Of a DNA stretch of 64,000 nt, positions 1 to 9,351 are shown in pieces; within the stretch, counting starts at the first letter, position 1, and each line of letters begins with the position of its first letter. This DNA comes from Polynucleobacter sp. UK-Gri1-W3 (GTDB lineage: Bacteria > Pseudomonadota > Gammaproteobacteria > Burkholderiales > Burkholderiaceae): contig NZ_JACVQA010000008.1 of the NCBI RefSeq assembly GCF_018881595.1, positions 352,061-416,060 on the forward strand, written 5' to 3'. The notes beneath the pieces are model-generated. The model searched no databases. It was given only the letters and a program-made list of their open reading frames with translations, and had not been told where the DNA came from. The position numbers and the translations under genes were made by a program.

Positions 1-923
1 GACTCAAAAGCTTCCTCAAGGATAGTCTCAAGCAGTTGTCTTACATGGTCCTCGCTTTCATGATCCGAGAGTTCTATCAGAATCGTAAAAGGCGGCTTTC
101 CCTGTAGAGGGTTTGCCATTTGGGGAAAGTGCTTTTCATTTAAATCAAGAGACTCTTGAGTCATCATTTCAAAACCAGTTAGCAAAGAGGTTGCACGTTT
201 TTGAAATAAATTTAAGAGCGCAATTGAAGAGGAAATAGTTTCACATGCAACTAATGTGGTCCATTGTGAAATCGGCAGGGGATATAACTTCATGACAGCT
301 GCAGTGATGATGCCTAACGTACCTTCAGAACCAACAAATAAATCACGTAAATCGTAACCAGTGTTGTCTTTGCGCAATCCTTTGAGACCATTCCAGATTT
401 CGCCTTTGGCTGTGACAACCTCTAGACCCAAGCACAGATCTCGTGCATTGCCGTAGCGCAGAACATTTGTACCGCCGGCATTGGTTGCTAAGTTGCCACC
501 GATCATGCAACTACCTTCAGCACCAAGACTCAATGGAAATAAAAAGCCTTGCTCTGCTGCTTTTTCTTGTACCGTTTGCAAAATACAACCCGCTTCAAGC
601 GTAATAGTTTGATTGGCTACATCGATCTCACGAATTTGGTTCATGCGTTTTAGATTGAGAATGACTTGTTTACCACTGCTATCAGGTGTAGCGCCACCAC
701 AAAAGCCGGTATTACCCCCTTGAGGAACTATAGCAACTTGATTTTCAGCACAGAGCTTGACGATGCTTGATACCTCCGAAATGTTGCCTGGCAATAGAAC
801 TGCTAAAGCCTTTCCGGTGTAGCGTTTGCGCCAGTCTGTTAAGTAGGGCGCTTTATCTTCATCTGTAGTGAGGATATATTTTTGCCCTAGAACCGAAGAC
901 AGTTGGTCAATCAAGTTTTGCAT
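1..923 (-). CDS. FAD-binding oxidase, GlcD/D-2-hydroxyacid dehydrogenase type (C-terminus outside window)
   Basis: Reading the minus strand from an ATG at 923 gives an open frame of about 307 codons that runs off the window edge, so the C-terminus is missing. The N-terminal half is a PCMH-type FAD-binding domain: the conserved PQGGNTGFCGG loop (about residues 67-77), then GAEGSCMIGGNLATNAGG and FVGSEGTLGIIT, which bind the FAD pyrophosphate. The family oxidises D-2-hydroxy acids such as D-lactate, D-2-hydroxyglutarate or glycolate and passes electrons to a quinone or cytochrome; the substrate cannot be told from this part. It lies 2 nt downstream of the DUF2069 gene on the same strand, so it is probably the last gene of a wrbA-DUF2069-oxidase unit. 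Confidence 0.9.
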   Translation of the reverse strand, partial: MQNLIDQLSSVLGQKYILTTDEDKAPYLTDWRKRYTGKALAVLLPGNISEVSSIVKLCAENQVAIVPQGGNTGFCGGATPDSSGKQVILNLKRMNQIREIDVANQTITLEAGCILQTVQEKAAEQGFLFPLSLGAEGSCMIGGNLATNAGGTNVLRYGNARDLCLGLEVVTAKGEIWNGLKGLRKDNTGYDLRDLFVGSEGTLGIITAAVMKLYPLPISQWTTLVACETISSSIALLNLFQKRATSLLTGFEMMTQESLDLNEKHFPQMANPLQGKPPFTILIELSDHESEDHVRQLLETILEEAFE

Positions 924-925
924 GC

Positions 926-1318
926 TTACTTTGCTGAAAGTTTCTTTAGAGCCTTAGCCTCTTTTTTGATTGGCTTCAAATACATCAGCAAACAGACAAA
1001 ACCAATTATTGAGAGAAGGGTTTCAAGTGCTGCGAGCCAAAAGTTAGCGCCTGTTTCTAAAATTCGAACCAACCCTTCAAGCGCGTAAAGCAATATCAAC
1101 ATGGAGGCCCACTGCATGGTGTAAACCTTGCCTTTCCATATCCCCGGAATAGCAAATAGCAAAGGTATTCCTTTCAGAATTAACCAAGAGCCACCAGGGC
1201 GTAAGGGTGAAACGAACCACTCCCAGCAGACGCACAGAATAAATAAATCAATAAAAGCAGCTGTAGCTATCAGTTGGTAAGGATTTTTTTCTAGAATCTT
1301 TTTAAACATGATGAACAC
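926..1318 (-). CDS. DUF2069 family integral membrane protein
   Basis: A 130-residue hydrophobic protein with about four predicted membrane segments (roughly residues 15-35, 45-60, 67-85 and 92-112) and a lysine-rich C-terminal tail. The pattern FVSPLRPGGSWLILKGIPLL near the N-terminus and its position right after a wrbA-like gene are typical of DUF2069 proteins, whose function is unknown. The start is uncertain. GTG at 1318 has an AAGG six bases upstream; the ATG at 1309 would remove three residues. It lies 8 nt after the wrbA stop and 2 nt before the oxidase gene, which suggests a tight three-gene transcript. Confidence 0.85.
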   Translation of the reverse strand: MFIMFKKILEKNPYQLIATAAFIDLFILCVCWEWFVSPLRPGGSWLILKGIPLLFAIPGIWKGKVYTMQWASMLILLYALEGLVRILETGANFWLAALETLLSIIGFVCLLMYLKPIKKEAKALKKLSAK

Positions 1319-1326
1319 TTGGTGCC

Positions 1327-1944
<618 letters not shown>

Positions 1945-1945
1945 T

Positions 1946-1952
1946 TATGATA
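1946..1952. promoter_or_regulatory. Overlapping divergent -10 elements between wrbA and yihY
   Basis: The plus strand reads TATGAT at 1946-1951, six bases before ATG 1958. The minus strand reads TATCAT over 1947-1952, eleven bases before the wrbA ATG. No good -35 is visible on the plus side. The 22-bp gap leaves no space for a normal leader for yihY. Confidence 0.45.
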
Positions 1953-1957
1953 CGGCG

Positions 1958-2806
1958 ATGCGCCTTATTCGTAACCCCCAATTATGGCTCTCCCTGGCTA
2001 AAGAGATCTGGGAGCGTAACCGTGGCCAAAATTTGAAGCAAATTGCGGCTAGCCTCGCTTTTACGACCATTCTATCGATGGTTCCTATGTTGACGATTGC
2101 CACCATTTTGATTGGCTACCTTCCTAGCGTAATTCAGGTTAAAAATGCTTTTAAGGGATGGCTTTTAGATACTTATATGCCTGGGGGTATTAATCAGCAG
2201 GTTTTTATATATTTAGATCAATTCTCCTCCCAAGCAAGAGGCTTAACTTATGTAGGTTTGGCCGGTTTGATTATTACAACGATCATGACACTGGCTGTGA
2301 TTGAGGGTGCCTTTAACCAAATCTTCAAAGTCACTTCCAGCCGACCTTTATATAAGAAGATTGCGATTTATAGTGCGGCAACAATCTTGGGCCCAATACT
2401 GTTAGGTATTGGGATTTATTTAAGTGGTGTTTTATTTAGCGCCTCGGAAGGGTGGATTAGCGCCGTATCCGTTGGCTTTCAGTTAGTCGCAACAATTGCC
2501 CCAATTTGCTTAGCGATTCTTGTTTATGCGGTTGTGTACAAAATACTTCCGTATGCAAAGATTTTGTGGCGCGATGCTTTTGCTGGTGCCCTGGTTGCTG
2601 CGCTTGCATTTGAATTAATGAAATTCGGATTTGCTATTTTCTTAAGTCATACCGCCTTCTACAAAACAGTTTATGGCGCTTTTGCCATCCTCCCTCTGGG
2701 TTTAACGTGGATCTACTTAACCTGGTGGATTACCCTGACAGGAGCAGTTCTAGTTGCAAATTTGCCAGACATCCGTAACGGTGTCATTAGGGTTATTCGT
2801 TACTAA
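1958..2806 (+). CDS. YihY/BrkB family inner-membrane protein
   Basis: A 282-residue polytopic protein of the YihY/virulence factor BrkB family. After an N-terminal amphipathic region (IWERNRGQNLKQIAASLAFTTILSMVPML) there are about six membrane helices. The TWWITLTGAVLVA segment near the C-terminus is typical of the family. BrkB was linked to serum resistance in Bordetella and was once annotated as RNase BN, which was wrong; the real function is unknown. I prefer ATG 1958 over an in-frame TTG at 1937, because the extension would overlap the divergent promoter and adds no conserved residues. The start lies six bases after a TATGAT, so the mRNA may be leaderless. Confidence 0.9.
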   Translation: MRLIRNPQLWLSLAKEIWERNRGQNLKQIAASLAFTTILSMVPMLTIATILIGYLPSVIQVKNAFKGWLLDTYMPGGINQQVFIYLDQFSSQARGLTYVGLAGLIITTIMTLAVIEGAFNQIFKVTSSRPLYKKIAIYSAATILGPILLGIGIYLSGVLFSASEGWISAVSVGFQLVATIAPICLAILVYAVVYKILPYAKILWRDAFAGALVAALAFELMKFGFAIFLSHTAFYKTVYGAFAILPLGLTWIYLTWWITLTGAVLVANLPDIRNGVIRVIRY

Positions 2807-2885
2807 AAGTTAGCTCTAAGCTATTGATTCAAAGAGGTCTTGAGTCTATATTGAGCATTAAGTACATTGTTTTTGTGGAGACCAA

Positions 2886-3341
2886 ATGAAAGTTCGCGAC
2901 ATATTACGCGTTAAGGGAAGCACTCTTTTTACGGTAGCCCCTGATACTGCGCTGCAAACTGCAGTTCTTGTCATGAGCGAACACGATATTGGGTCTTTAG
3001 TAGTTATGGAATACGACAAGCTGGTCGGCATCCTGACTTTCAGGGAAGTTATCGCTGCTTTAGCCAAACATCACGGCAAGCTAGAAGGGCTCCAGGTTAA
3101 TTCTGTAATGAATCAAAAGCCTTTGACATGCAATATGGAAACCGAGATCGATGAAGTCCGCCGCATGATGTTGGTTGACCATGCCCGATATTTACCGGTA
3201 GTTGACCAAAAAATGCTCATGGGCGTTATTTCTTTCTACGACGTTGCAAAATCGGTAGTAGAGGCCCAAGACTTTGAAAATACGATGCTCAAGGCCTACA
3301 TTCGCGATTGGCCGGAAGATACCGAAAAAGCAGCATCCTAG
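2886..3341 (+). CDS. CBS-domain pair protein
   Basis: A 151-residue soluble protein made almost wholly of two CBS domains (about residues 10-65 and 75-130). The first contains IGSLVVMEYDKLVGILTFREV and the second ARYLPVVDQKMLMGVISFYDV, each with the family's G-V/I-hydrophobic-D pattern. Such stand-alone CBS pairs bind adenosyl ligands (AMP, ATP, NAD) and act as energy sensors; no effector domain is present. The start is supported by GGAGA four bases upstream of the ATG, so unlike its neighbours this gene has a normal leader. A possible promoter is TTGAGT at 2840 with TACATT about 16 bp later. Confidence 0.88.
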   Translation: MKVRDILRVKGSTLFTVAPDTALQTAVLVMSEHDIGSLVVMEYDKLVGILTFREVIAALAKHHGKLEGLQVNSVMNQKPLTCNMETEIDEVRRMMLVDHARYLPVVDQKMLMGVISFYDVAKSVVEAQDFENTMLKAYIRDWPEDTEKAAS

Positions 3342-3372
3342 TCTCTTCCAGCCATCATTTGCTGACAAATGA

Positions 3373-3378
3373 CATAAT
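3373..3378 (+). promoter_or_regulatory. Predicted -10 element of aroC
   Basis: CATAAT ends six bases before the aroC ATG at 3385, so the predicted transcription start falls on the start codon. No Shine-Dalgarno sequence precedes the ATG and no clear -35 is seen. Confidence 0.45.
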
Positions 3379-3384
3379 GTTGGT

Positions 3385-4497
3385 ATGTCAGGAAATTCTT
3401 TAGGCCTCCTTTTTACCGTTACCACTTTTGGCGAATCCCATGGTCCCGCAATCGGGGCTGTTGTCGATGGCTGTCCACCCGGTATGAATTTGTCTGAAGC
3501 CGATATCCAGTTCGATTTGGATCGCCGAAAGCCCGGCACTTCACGACATGTCACGCAACGCAAGGAAGAGGATAAGGTTGAAATCCTTTCCGGTGTATTT
3601 GAAGGCAAGACCACTGGAACGCCTATTGCATTGTTGATTCGTAATACAGATCAGCGCAGTCAAGATTATGGCGATATATTGCAGACTTTCCGCCCTGGCC
3701 ATGCAGACTATGCGTACCAAAATAAATATGGAATTCGTGATCCCCGAGGTGGCGGTCGTTCATCTGCTCGTTTAACGGCTCCTGTTGTTGCAGCTGCAGC
3801 GATTGCCAAAAAATGGCTTCACGAGAAATATGGCACTGAGTTTTATGGCTACATGAGCCAATTGGGCGAACTTGAAATTCCTTTTAAAGATGAATCTCAG
3901 ATTGAGCAAAACCCTTTCTTTGCCGCCAACGCGGAAATAATTCCACAGCTAGAAAGCTATATGGATGCTTTGCGTAAGGCAGGGGACTCTTGTGGTGCAC
4001 GTATAGAAGTTCGTGCTCGCAATGTTCCTGCTGGCCTAGGCGAGCCTTTATTTGATAAATTGGATGCCGATATTGCACATGCCATGATGGGCATCAATGC
4101 AGTTAAAGGAGTTGAGATTGGCTCCGGCTTTAAATCAGTAGCACAGCGCGGTAGCGAACATGGGGATGAGCTTCATCCTGATGGCTTCGCAAGCAATAAC
4201 TCGGGCGGCACCCTGGGCGGCATTAGTAGCGGCCAGGATTTGCGCGTTTCAATTGCAATTAAACCAACTTCCAGCATCATGAGCCCCAAGCAATCCGTTG
4301 ACTTAAATGGCAATCCAATTACCGTTCAAACTAAGGGTCGACATGATCCTTGTGTTGGCATTCGCGCTACTCCCATTGCAGAAGCGATGCTGGCTCTTGT
4401 TTTGATGGATCACGCATTGCGTCATCGCGCTCAGTGTGCTGATGTTACGCAGGTCGCCTCTATTCCGGGCGCTCAACCAGGCGCTTACCGCGATTAA
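3385..4497 (+). CDS. aroC: Chorismate synthase
   Basis: A 370-residue enzyme that converts 5-enolpyruvylshikimate-3-phosphate to chorismate with reduced FMN, the last common step to aromatic amino acids and folate. The sequence begins [20 protein letters not shown], the family signature with the catalytic His in GESHG. It also carries [19 protein letters not shown] (around residue 125), [13 protein letters not shown] and the C-terminal [13 protein letters not shown] tail. The length is standard. The MFS transporter gene starts 12 nt after the stop, so the two may be co-transcribed. Confidence 0.98.
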   Translation: MSGNSLGLLFTVTTFGESHGPAIGAVVDGCPPGMNLSEADIQFDLDRRKPGTSRHVTQRKEEDKVEILSGVFEGKTTGTPIALLIRNTDQRSQDYGDILQTFRPGHADYAYQNKYGIRDPRGGGRSSARLTAPVVAAAAIAKKWLHEKYGTEFYGYMSQLGELEIPFKDESQIEQNPFFAANAEIIPQLESYMDALRKAGDSCGARIEVRARNVPAGLGEPLFDKLDADIAHAMMGINAVKGVEIGSGFKSVAQRGSEHGDELHPDGFASNNSGGTLGGISSGQDLRVSIAIKPTSSIMSPKQSVDLNGNPITVQTKGRHDPCVGIRATPIAEAMLALVLMDHALRHRAQCADVTQVASIPGAQPGAYRD

Positions 4498-4509
4498 CCG
4501 GTTTATTAG

Positions 4510-5664
4510 ATGACGCCATCACTTCGTTGGGCCTTCGGGTCCTTTTTCTTTTTATATTTTGCTTATGTTGGATTGGTATCTCCATATGCCAGCCTCTTTT
4601 TTTTAGACAGAGGTTTTAGCGTCATTGAGATTGCAGCATTAATGTCTATGCTACAGATCACCAGAATTATTGGGCCATTCTCCTGGGGTTGGCTATCAGA
4701 CTATCTCTCTAATCGGGTTGGCATTATTCGAATCTGTGCCTGTCTTGCTGCAGTTGTTTTCTTATGTATCTATTTTCTGCAAAGTTATGTTGGCTTTTTT
4801 ATCTGGATGTTTGTACTGCACACCATCCTCAGTAGCTTAATGCCTCTAGGTGAATCAGCTACGATTCATGCACTTTTTAAGGACAACTCCTTTGATAAAC
4901 GCTATGGCCGTTTACGTCTTTGGGGCTCTATTGGTTTTATTGTTATGGTGCTTGCTGCAGGCGAGTTATTTCAGCGTAAGTCGATTGCAATGTATCCAAT
5001 TGTTGGCACTATTGTTTTGCTAGCCTTAGCCGTAATTACTTTTTGCCTGCACGAGCCAAAGATGGAGCGTCGCAAAATGGTGAAGGGCGAACTTATGGTG
5101 GTTCTCTTTAATCCAGATGTACGGTGGTTCTTATTGTCTGGTTTCTTTATGATCTTTGCTCATGCTGCTTTGTACGTTTTCTATTCTTTATATCTTGCTG
5201 ATCTAGGCTACGATAAATTTCAGATTGGGCTCTTCTGGGCTTTAGGCGTCACGGCAGAAGTTATTTTCTTTTACTTCCAAAGCAAGGTTTTGAGTAAGCT
5301 TGATGCCGAGGTGATATTGCAGGCTGCCTTTGGAATCGGAGTGGTTCGCTTTGTTTTGATTGCCTTTTTACCACTCACCTCGGTGTTGATTATGGCGCAA
5401 CTCTTGCATGCTGGAACATTCGCTGCCCACCATAGTGCTGCTACAAAACTTTTACAGCGCTGGTTTACTGGACCCTTACAAGCCAGAGGCCAGGCCTTAA
5501 TGGCCACTATTTCTTATGGTTTGGGTGGCACGCTTGGAGGATTATGTGCCGGCTGGATATGGGAAGCATCCCAACCAAGAGATGTCTTTGTAATGTCTGC
5601 ATTTGCATGCGGACTGGCGGGTATGGCAATCCAGAAGTTGAGACCGCGAACTAACCCCGCTTGA
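4510..5664 (+). CDS. MFS transporter, HcaT-like (MFS_1_like) family
   Basis: A 384-residue protein with about 12 membrane segments. It resembles the phenylpropionate permease/LacY-related branch of the major facilitator superfamily: the first loop has VSPYASLFFLDRGFSVIEIAAL, loop 2-3 has SWGWLSDYLSNRVGIIR, and a GRLRLWGSIGFIVMV segment follows, which is characteristic of HcaT/MFS_1_like members. The substrate is unknown; an aromatic acid would fit the family but is only a guess. It sits 12 nt after aroC with no recognisable ribosome binding site. The next gene is convergent, 19 nt away. Confidence 0.85.
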   Translation: MTPSLRWAFGSFFFLYFAYVGLVSPYASLFFLDRGFSVIEIAALMSMLQITRIIGPFSWGWLSDYLSNRVGIIRICACLAAVVFLCIYFLQSYVGFFIWMFVLHTILSSLMPLGESATIHALFKDNSFDKRYGRLRLWGSIGFIVMVLAAGELFQRKSIAMYPIVGTIVLLALAVITFCLHEPKMERRKMVKGELMVVLFNPDVRWFLLSGFFMIFAHAALYVFYSLYLADLGYDKFQIGLFWALGVTAEVIFFYFQSKVLSKLDAEVILQAAFGIGVVRFVLIAFLPLTSVLIMAQLLHAGTFAAHHSAATKLLQRWFTGPLQARGQALMATISYGLGGTLGGLCAGWIWEASQPRDVFVMSAFACGLAGMAIQKLRPRTNPA

Positions 5665-5683
5665 TAATACTTTTAATGCCCTC

Positions 5684-6478
5684 TTATTGAATTTTTGCTT
5701 TAGAGCGCAGTTTTTGCATCATCTCAGAGAACTTGGCCTTTTGCCAGTTCTTATCAGACATGATCATTTGTTTTAATTGATCCTTCAACTCTTCCATGCT
5801 TGGGGCTTTAACATCTCGTGTATCAACCGTCTTGATGATGTGCCAGCCAAACTGTGATTTCACAGGCTTTTCAGTGACTTGACCGTTCTTAAGCTGAACC
5901 ATTGCCTTAGAGAACTCAGGGACTAAAGCTTTATCGCTAACCCAGCCAAGATCACCGCCATTTTTAGCCGAGCCTGGATCAAGTGATTTGGCTTTCGCAA
6001 TATCTTCAAAGCTTGCACCGGCTTTTAATTGAGCAGTAATTGCCTTTGCATCAGATTCTTTTTCCACCAAGATATGCTCTACGTGATATTCCTTGCCTGT
6101 GTATTGCGCTTTAACGGATTCATAGGCAGCTTTTAAATCGGCCTCTGCAACACCTTCTTTTTCAACATAGTCTTCAAATACAGCAGCAACCAATACGCCC
6201 ATACGCGCTTGCTCAAGCTGCTCTCGAACTACTTCTTTTTGGATAACGCCACGCTTGTCAGCTTCTTGTAAAACCAATTCACGTGTTACCAACATTTCAC
6301 GAGCCTGATCACGAACTTGTGGATTATCAGGTTGACCAGAGCGTTGCACTAATTTGTCTAATTGAGCTTTAGGTATAGATTTGCCATTTACGATTACCGC
6401 ATTTTGTGCAATCACATTTGCGGAGAGAAGGGCGGCGCTAAGAATGCTTATTGAGAAAATTTGACGTGTATTGAGCAT
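5684..6478 (-). CDS. Exported parvulin-type peptidylprolyl isomerase (PpiC/SurA-like)
   Basis: A 264-residue protein with a signal peptide (about residues 1-24, ending near NVIAQ) followed by a SurA-type N-terminal helical region. A single complete parvulin domain spans about residues 130-225, with YHVEHILVEKESDAKAI, SLDPGSAKNGGDLGWVSD and KSQFGWHIIKTVDTR. These are the strands that form the prolyl isomerase active site, so it should be a periplasmic foldase. It follows yciB and bolA in the order usual in Burkholderiales. The leader is about 30 nt after a TAAAAT on the minus strand and there is no clear Shine-Dalgarno. It contrasts with the window's PpiD, which lacks this domain. Confidence 0.92.
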   Translation of the reverse strand: MLNTRQIFSISILSAALLSANVIAQNAVIVNGKSIPKAQLDKLVQRSGQPDNPQVRDQAREMLVTRELVLQEADKRGVIQKEVVREQLEQARMGVLVAAVFEDYVEKEGVAEADLKAAYESVKAQYTGKEYHVEHILVEKESDAKAITAQLKAGASFEDIAKAKSLDPGSAKNGGDLGWVSDKALVPEFSKAMVQLKNGQVTEKPVKSQFGWHIIKTVDTRDVKAPSMEELKDQLKQMIMSDKNWQKAKFSEMMQKLRSKAKIQ

Positions 6479-6526
6479 GGTAATTTAGTTATTAAGTGAA
6501 GAAGGTAGGGCTATTTTAAGACAGGC

Positions 6527-6811
6527 CTAATGGATTACTTCATCAGGGGCTAGCGCATAAATGGTGAGGGCATGTATTTCAGCGGGAATATGCCTATTTA
6601 ATGCGGCATAGACCGCTCGATGACGAGCTACTGGATTTAAGCCCTTAAATTCTGGAGCAACAATTTCTAATCGAAAGTGACCTCCGCCACTGGCTGCTCC
6701 AACATGGCCGGCATGAAGATGGCTTTCATCAATAATGTTTAAGGCCTCAACCTCAAAAGCCTTACGAAGATCTTCTTCAAATGCAGCTATACGCTGCTGA
6801 TTAATACTCAT
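6527..6811 (-). CDS. BolA family protein
   Basis: A 94-residue BolA/IbaG-fold protein. The central GGGHFRLEIVAPEFKGLNPVARHRAVYAAL segment carries the family helix-turn region with the conserved RHR, and ends with IPAEIHALTIYALAPDE. An invariant His lies in the GGGHF stretch. BolA proteins work with monothiol glutaredoxins in Fe-S trafficking and can bind DNA. The start codon overlaps the yciB stop by four bases, so translation is probably coupled. ppiC follows after 48 nt. Confidence 0.93.
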   Translation of the reverse strand: MSINQQRIAAFEEDLRKAFEVEALNIIDESHLHAGHVGAASGGGHFRLEIVAPEFKGLNPVARHRAVYAALNRHIPAEIHALTIYALAPDEVIH

Positions 6812-7356
6812 TCGCTTGGATGCTCCATATGTTTAGTAAGCCAAATGCCTTGGGCAATAACAAATACCAATAACAACCCTGTGCTGCCAAACAATTTAAA
6901 GTTGACCCAGGTTTCCTCGGAATACTCTAATGCAATATAAAGATTGAGTGCGCCCATAAGGAAGAAGAAAATTGCCCAAGCCATATTCAGACTTCGCCAA
7001 ACAGAATGGGCATTTTTTTCTTTGAGGGTTACCTGTTTACCCATTAATACTTGTATCCAGTTCTTTTGAAAAAACTGAGCGCTGATAAAAAGAGCGCCTG
7101 AGAAAAGCCAATAAAGCGCTGTAGGCTTTAGCTGAATGAATGTTTTGTCATGCAGGAAGATCGTGAGACTGCCAAAAACCAGAATCATCACCAGGCTTAC
7201 CCATTGCATGGCATCAATTTTGCGATGACGGTAATAAACCCAGAGGATTTGACCGATGGTAGCGACCATGGCAACGATGGTCGCGGTATAGATATCGCCA
7301 AACTTAAAGGCGATAAAAAATAGAATGATGGGGAATAGGTCGAATAAAAATTTCAT
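6808..7356 (-). CDS. yciB: Inner-membrane septation protein A (YciB/IspZ)
   Basis: A 182-residue membrane protein with about five helices. The start MKFLFDLFPIILFFIAFKFGDIYTATIVAMVATIGQ and the HSVWRSLNMAWAIFFFLMGALNLYIALEYSEETWVNFKLFG block are the hallmark of the YciB/IspZ family, which links peptidoglycan elongation and division machinery and affects membrane potential. It heads the yciB-bolA-ppiC set. A GATAAT on the minus strand ends six bases before the ATG with no Shine-Dalgarno, so a leaderless start is possible even though msrB lies only 23 nt upstream. Confidence 0.95.
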   Translation of the reverse strand: MKFLFDLFPIILFFIAFKFGDIYTATIVAMVATIGQILWVYYRHRKIDAMQWVSLVMILVFGSLTIFLHDKTFIQLKPTALYWLFSGALFISAQFFQKNWIQVLMGKQVTLKEKNAHSVWRSLNMAWAIFFFLMGALNLYIALEYSEETWVNFKLFGSTGLLLVFVIAQGIWLTKHMEHPSE

Positions 7357-7362
7357 AAAAGG

Positions 7363-7368
7363 ATTATC
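7363..7368 (-). promoter_or_regulatory. Predicted -10 element of yciB
   Basis: GATAAT on the minus strand lies in the 23-nt gap between msrB and yciB, six bases before the yciB ATG. This spacing would put the transcript start on the initiation codon. Confidence 0.4.
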
Positions 7369-7379
7369 CAGCTATTTTC

Positions 7380-7793
7380 TTATTTCTCTGTTTTAGTGGG
7401 CATGGCGTTGGTACCAGGCTCAAAACTCAGAGATGCGGAGTTTATACAATAGCGCAATCCAGTAGGCATTGGACCGTCTTCAAACACATGCCCCAGATGA
7501 GCATCACAATTGGCACATCGGACTTCTGTCCGAATCATGCCATGAGTAGTATCACGGATCTCCTTAATGGAGGATTCAACTTCTGGTGCGTTATAGCTAG
7601 GCCACCCACATCCCGCATCAAACTTGGTATCCGAGAGAAAGAGAGGAGTGTCACAGCAAATACATTTATATCGACCCTGACCCCAATGATCCCAATACTT
7701 TCCTGTGAAAGGTCGCTCTGTTGCAGCCTCACGAGTAACGCGATATTCAATATCGCTTAATGATTGTTTGTATTCTTGATCTGTTTTTTTCAT
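7380..7793 (-). CDS. msrB: Peptide-methionine (R)-S-oxide reductase
   Basis: A 137-residue enzyme that reduces methionine-R-sulfoxide in proteins. It has the zinc-binding pairs CICC and CANC, the GCGWPSY motif and the active-site segment [13 protein letters not shown] near the C-terminus, where the catalytic Cys lies in RYCIN. I start at the ATG at 7793 (MKKTDQEY...), which is preceded by CAGGA and matches family N-termini. An in-frame ATG at 7820 would add nine unconserved residues and begins 9 nt after the selO stop. Context with selO suggests an oxidative-stress pair. Confidence 0.94.
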   Translation of the reverse strand: MKKTDQEYKQSLSDIEYRVTREAATERPFTGKYWDHWGQGRYKCICCDTPLFLSDTKFDAGCGWPSYNAPEVESSIKEIRDTTHGMIRTEVRCANCDAHLGHVFEDGPMPTGLRYCINSASLSFEPGTNAMPTKTEK

Positions 7794-7829
7794 CTTTATC
7801 CTGGGAAAATGATTTGTCATGCCACCAAT

Positions 7830-9296
7830 TTATGATGAACAACTTACTTCAATAGAGTCCAAGTGTGGAGGTGGCGCCAATGCATAGGCCTCGTGCTCTA
7901 ACTGATCATCAAAAGGTTTGCTCAAAATATTGAGAAGTTTGGTCACCTCGGAGAAGTCCTTTTTCTGAGCCTGTTCTATTGCCTTTTGTGCCAGATGATT
8001 TCGCAACACATATTTTGGGTTTATTTGATTCATGGATTTGTGACGTGATAAATCATTGCTGCCTTCTCTATTTAGGCGCGCAAGGTATTCAGAAAACCAC
8101 TGATCAATGACATCGCGGTCAACAAAGTCATTCCGCAATGAAATCTGATCCACAAGAGCATCCGTCTTCAGTTCACCAAGACGTCGAAAGAAGGTTGTGA
8201 AATCTACTTTTGAGTCATGCATGGCCTGCAATAGTCGCTCTATTAGCGTTATATCTCCATCTTCTTCAACAGTAAATCCAAGCTTTTTACGAAATAAAGA
8301 TTGCCAAGTTTGAGCATAGATTATTGGAAATTCTTCAAGCGCTATACGCAGTAGATCTTGCGCCTCTTTTTCTTCACACCCGAGTTCAACCAATGGAATC
8401 ATCGCGCTAGCGAGGCATGCCATATTCCAATGCATGATTTGAGGTTGTCGATGATAGGCATAGCGTCCACCTTGATCACTATGATTGCAAATATGATCGA
8501 TTTGAAAATGATCTAAAAATCCAAATGGGCCATAGTCAATAGTTAAACCTAGGACGCTAATATTGTCGCTGTTGAGAACGCCGTGACAAAAGCCAACCGC
8601 TTGCCACTGCGCTACTAATGTGGCATTACGTTCACAGATTTTTTTGAACAATTCTAGGTATGAGTCCTCAGCTTGAAGACATTCTGGGTAGTGGGCTTGG
8701 ATCAAACAATCGGCAAGTTCTTTTAAACGTGCATGATTTTGTAGCGAAGCAAAATGCTCAAAATGGCCAACCCGCATAAAACTTGGCGCCAACCGCGCAC
8801 AAACCGCCGCAGTCTCCATGGTTTCTCTTCTTACCGGTAAATCTGATCCAACGATTGATAAAGCTCGAGTCGTCGGAATTCCTAATGCATGCATTGCCTC
8901 ACTACATAAAAACTCCCGAATGGAAGAGCGGAGAACGGCTCTTCCATCACCCATTCTAGAGAAGCGAGTTTTACCTGCGCCTTTCAGTTGCAACTCCTGT
9001 CCTGCAATATCACCGAGCAAAATTGCACGTCCATCCCCCAATTGTCCTGCCCACACACCAAATTGGTGACCGCTATAGGCAGTTGCAATAGGGTTTGAAA
9101 AGTAATGATCGCCAGCATTCAATTGATTTCCAGACAAAACTTCTAGCCAAGCTTTATCAGTCGGCAGATTGTTTTCATCCAGAGGGATGCCTGCTAATTT
9201 TGCAGACGACGGTGAAAATGCGATCCAATAGGGGTCAGGTATAGGTGTTGGTAGGGTGGTTTGACAAACGTCATCACCGCTTAAAGTAAAGGCCAT
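7830..9296 (-). CDS. selO: Protein adenylyltransferase SelO (YdiU/UPF0061)
   Basis: A 488-residue pseudokinase-fold enzyme of the SelO family, which transfers AMP from ATP to Ser/Thr/Tyr of target proteins and is tied to redox homeostasis. Diagnostic stretches are YSGHQFGVWAGQLGDGRA, QLKGAGKTRFSRMGDGRAVLRSSIREFLCSEAM (nucleotide-binding Lys and Glu) and GVLNSDNISVLGLTIDYGPFGFLD, with the metal-binding Asn and Asp. The ATG at 9296 is chosen over an upstream in-frame start at 9323, because the extra residues are not conserved and would run through the promoter. A TAGAAT on the minus strand ends seven bases before this ATG. msrB follows closely. Confidence 0.95.
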   Translation of the reverse strand: MAFTLSGDDVCQTTLPTPIPDPYWIAFSPSSAKLAGIPLDENNLPTDKAWLEVLSGNQLNAGDHYFSNPIATAYSGHQFGVWAGQLGDGRAILLGDIAGQELQLKGAGKTRFSRMGDGRAVLRSSIREFLCSEAMHALGIPTTRALSIVGSDLPVRRETMETAAVCARLAPSFMRVGHFEHFASLQNHARLKELADCLIQAHYPECLQAEDSYLELFKKICERNATLVAQWQAVGFCHGVLNSDNISVLGLTIDYGPFGFLDHFQIDHICNHSDQGGRYAYHRQPQIMHWNMACLASAMIPLVELGCEEKEAQDLLRIALEEFPIIYAQTWQSLFRKKLGFTVEEDGDITLIERLLQAMHDSKVDFTTFFRRLGELKTDALVDQISLRNDFVDRDVIDQWFSEYLARLNREGSNDLSRHKSMNQINPKYVLRNHLAQKAIEQAQKKDFSEVTKLLNILSKPFDDQLEHEAYALAPPPHLDSIEVSCSS

Positions 9297-9303
9297 GAGG
9301 ACT

Positions 9304-9345
9304 ATTCTAGGGGGATTTCCCAAATTGCGTTCATGCCTCTAAAAT
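9304..9345. promoter_or_regulatory. Divergent -10 elements for selO (minus) and the thioesterase gene (plus)
   Basis: The minus strand has TAGAAT at 9304-9309, seven bases before the selO ATG (9296). The plus strand has TAAAAT at 9340-9345, six bases before the thioesterase ATG (9352). Neither start codon has a Shine-Dalgarno sequence. Both spacings fit leaderless transcription. Confidence 0.45.
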
Positions 9346-9351
9346 TGACCT